NCBI GenBank assembly: GCA_031263485.1
Contig: JAISFS010000119.1
Span: 1-40,872, forward strand
DNA: 40,872 bases
Direction: 5' to 3'
Source of the DNA: Deltaproteobacteria bacterium
GTDB taxonomy: Bacteria; Desulfobacterota; Desulfarculia; Adiutricales; Adiutricaceae
Each line of letters begins with the position of its first letter. Within the stretch, counting starts at the first letter, position 1. The position numbers and the translations under genes are program-made. The notes under the pieces were generated by a model. The model searched no databases and was not told the origin of the DNA. It worked only from the letters and a program-made list of their open reading frames with translations. Shown piece after piece: positions 40,166 through 40,872 of this stretch.

Positions 40166-40872
40166 ATGGCCCATGAATTGCCCGCGCTTCCGGTCGGCCT
40201 GCAACGTTTTGACGAATTAAGGCGCGACAACGCCCTCTACATCGATAAAACGATGTATCTCCCGATGTTGAGGAAAACGGGCAAGGTCGTCTTCTGCTCC
40301 CGGCCACGCCGCTTCGGCAAGTCGCTTACGATCCGCGCCTTGGACGCGTTCTACTCGGGCAGGACGGATCTTTTCCGGGGGCTCGCGGCGGAGGAGCATA
40401 TGGAATCCCCCGCCTTCACCCCCAGACCGGTCATCAGACTGGACATGAGCGAACCGGCGGGCAGCGGCAGCAAGGCGATTCTGGAGGAGAAACTCGCGGA
40501 ACTGCTCAAGGACAATGCCGAGCGGCACGGGGTATCCTTGAGGGGCTCCGATTCCTCAGGCGCCTTTTCTTTCCTGCTCAGGGACGTCCACAAGGCGACC
40601 GGCCAAACAGCCGTTGTCCTGATCGACGAATACGACGCGCCGATCATCAAGCAGCTCGAGAAGGATCCTCTCGTGTTCAACGAACTTCTGCTTGCCGAGA
40701 CGCGGGATGTCATCCGTGATTTATATTCCAAGATCAAATCAGCCGATGATTTCATCGAGTTCGCCTTCATCACCGGGGTCACCAAATTTTCCGGGATGGG
40801 GCTGTTTTCCCTCCTCAACAACCTGACCGACATCTCCATAAGGAGAGATTTCGGGGCTTTCATGGGCTACAC
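40166..40872 (+). CDS. AAA-ATPase-like / PD-(D/E)XK family protein, copy 2 (N-terminal part, runs off window)
   Basis: ATG 40166 has AGGAG ten bases upstream, and the frame is open to the window end (235 codons). The N-terminal AAA-ATPase-like domain parallels the gene at 31775 throughout: YIDKTMYLPMLRKTGK, FCSRPRRFGKSLTIRALDAF with the P-loop, VVLIDEYDAPIIKQLEKDP with Walker B, and FAFITGVTKFSGMGLFSLLN. The nuclease part lies outside. The two genes are clear paralogues that have diverged at many sites. The presence of the promoter as well suggests the whole unit was duplicated. Confidence 0.92.
   Translation, partial: MAHELPALPVGLQRFDELRRDNALYIDKTMYLPMLRKTGKVVFCSRPRRFGKSLTIRALDAFYSGRTDLFRGLAAEEHMESPAFTPRPVIRLDMSEPAGSGSKAILEEKLAELLKDNAERHGVSLRGSDSSGAFSFLLRDVHKATGQTAVVLIDEYDAPIIKQLEKDPLVFNELLLAETRDVIRDLYSKIKSADDFIEFAFITGVTKFSGMGLFSLLNNLTDISIRRDFGAFMGY

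Noticed and set aside
39237-40220. Gene of over 300 codons before AAA-nuclease copy 2
   Set aside because: The frame crosses the intrinsic terminator, both palindromic elements and the promoter of the AAA gene; the product is Arg/Pro-rich without motifs.

Overview
The window comes from a GC-rich Gram-negative, flagellated bacterium. It carries tRNA genes with encoded CCA, a sigma-28 promoter, lipoproteins and a sigma-32 with an RpoH box. The reverse-strand order rimP-nusA-ylxR-infB-ylxP-rbfA-nrnA-truB-rpsO-pnp is the arrangement known from Desulfovibrio-like Desulfobacterota (old Deltaproteobacteria). That assignment is inferred from gene order and protein character; no search was run.

Region by region. 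1-750: edge of an integrated element, with the N-terminal part of a P4-type tyrosine integrase reading away from the 3' end of tRNA-Thr(TGT). 970-15140: the transcription/translation operon on the minus strand, with a candidate promoter and leader terminator before rimP. 14.9-16.9 kb: a decayed accessory patch ending in a second, broken P4-type integrase next to tRNA-Gly(CCC); its layout copies the first locus. 17.1-27.6 kb: minus-strand envelope and stress genes (SPOR-domain protein, YfgM-like TPR membrane protein, disordered acidic protein, LolB-like lipoprotein, TPR lipoprotein, RpoH-type sigma factor). 28.3-33.7 kb: a second accessory region with a second copy of the small-ORF plus membrane coiled-coil cassette, an intact Fic antitoxin beside a wrecked Fic toxin, a diverged 200-bp direct repeat around them, and an AAA-ATPase/PD-(D/E)XK protein. 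33.7-40.9 kb: serine beta-lactamase-like protein, flagellin under a sigma-28 promoter, an unknown helical protein, and the start of a second AAA-ATPase/nuclease paralogue with the same promoter as the first.

Two themes go beyond routine annotation. First, tandem-repeat growth is widespread: TruB, RbfA, NusA, the YfgM-like protein, the SPOR protein and RpoH all carry repetitive, mostly acidic disordered extensions, and several intergenic gaps hold 41-48 bp minisatellites or short simple repeats. Second, the accessory patches are built from repeated parts (integrase-by-tRNA, small ORF plus TM coiled coil, AAA-nuclease with a fixed promoter), often in different states of decay. The best candidates for something undescribed are the TM coiled-coil cassette and the promoter/operator shared by the two AAA-nuclease genes.
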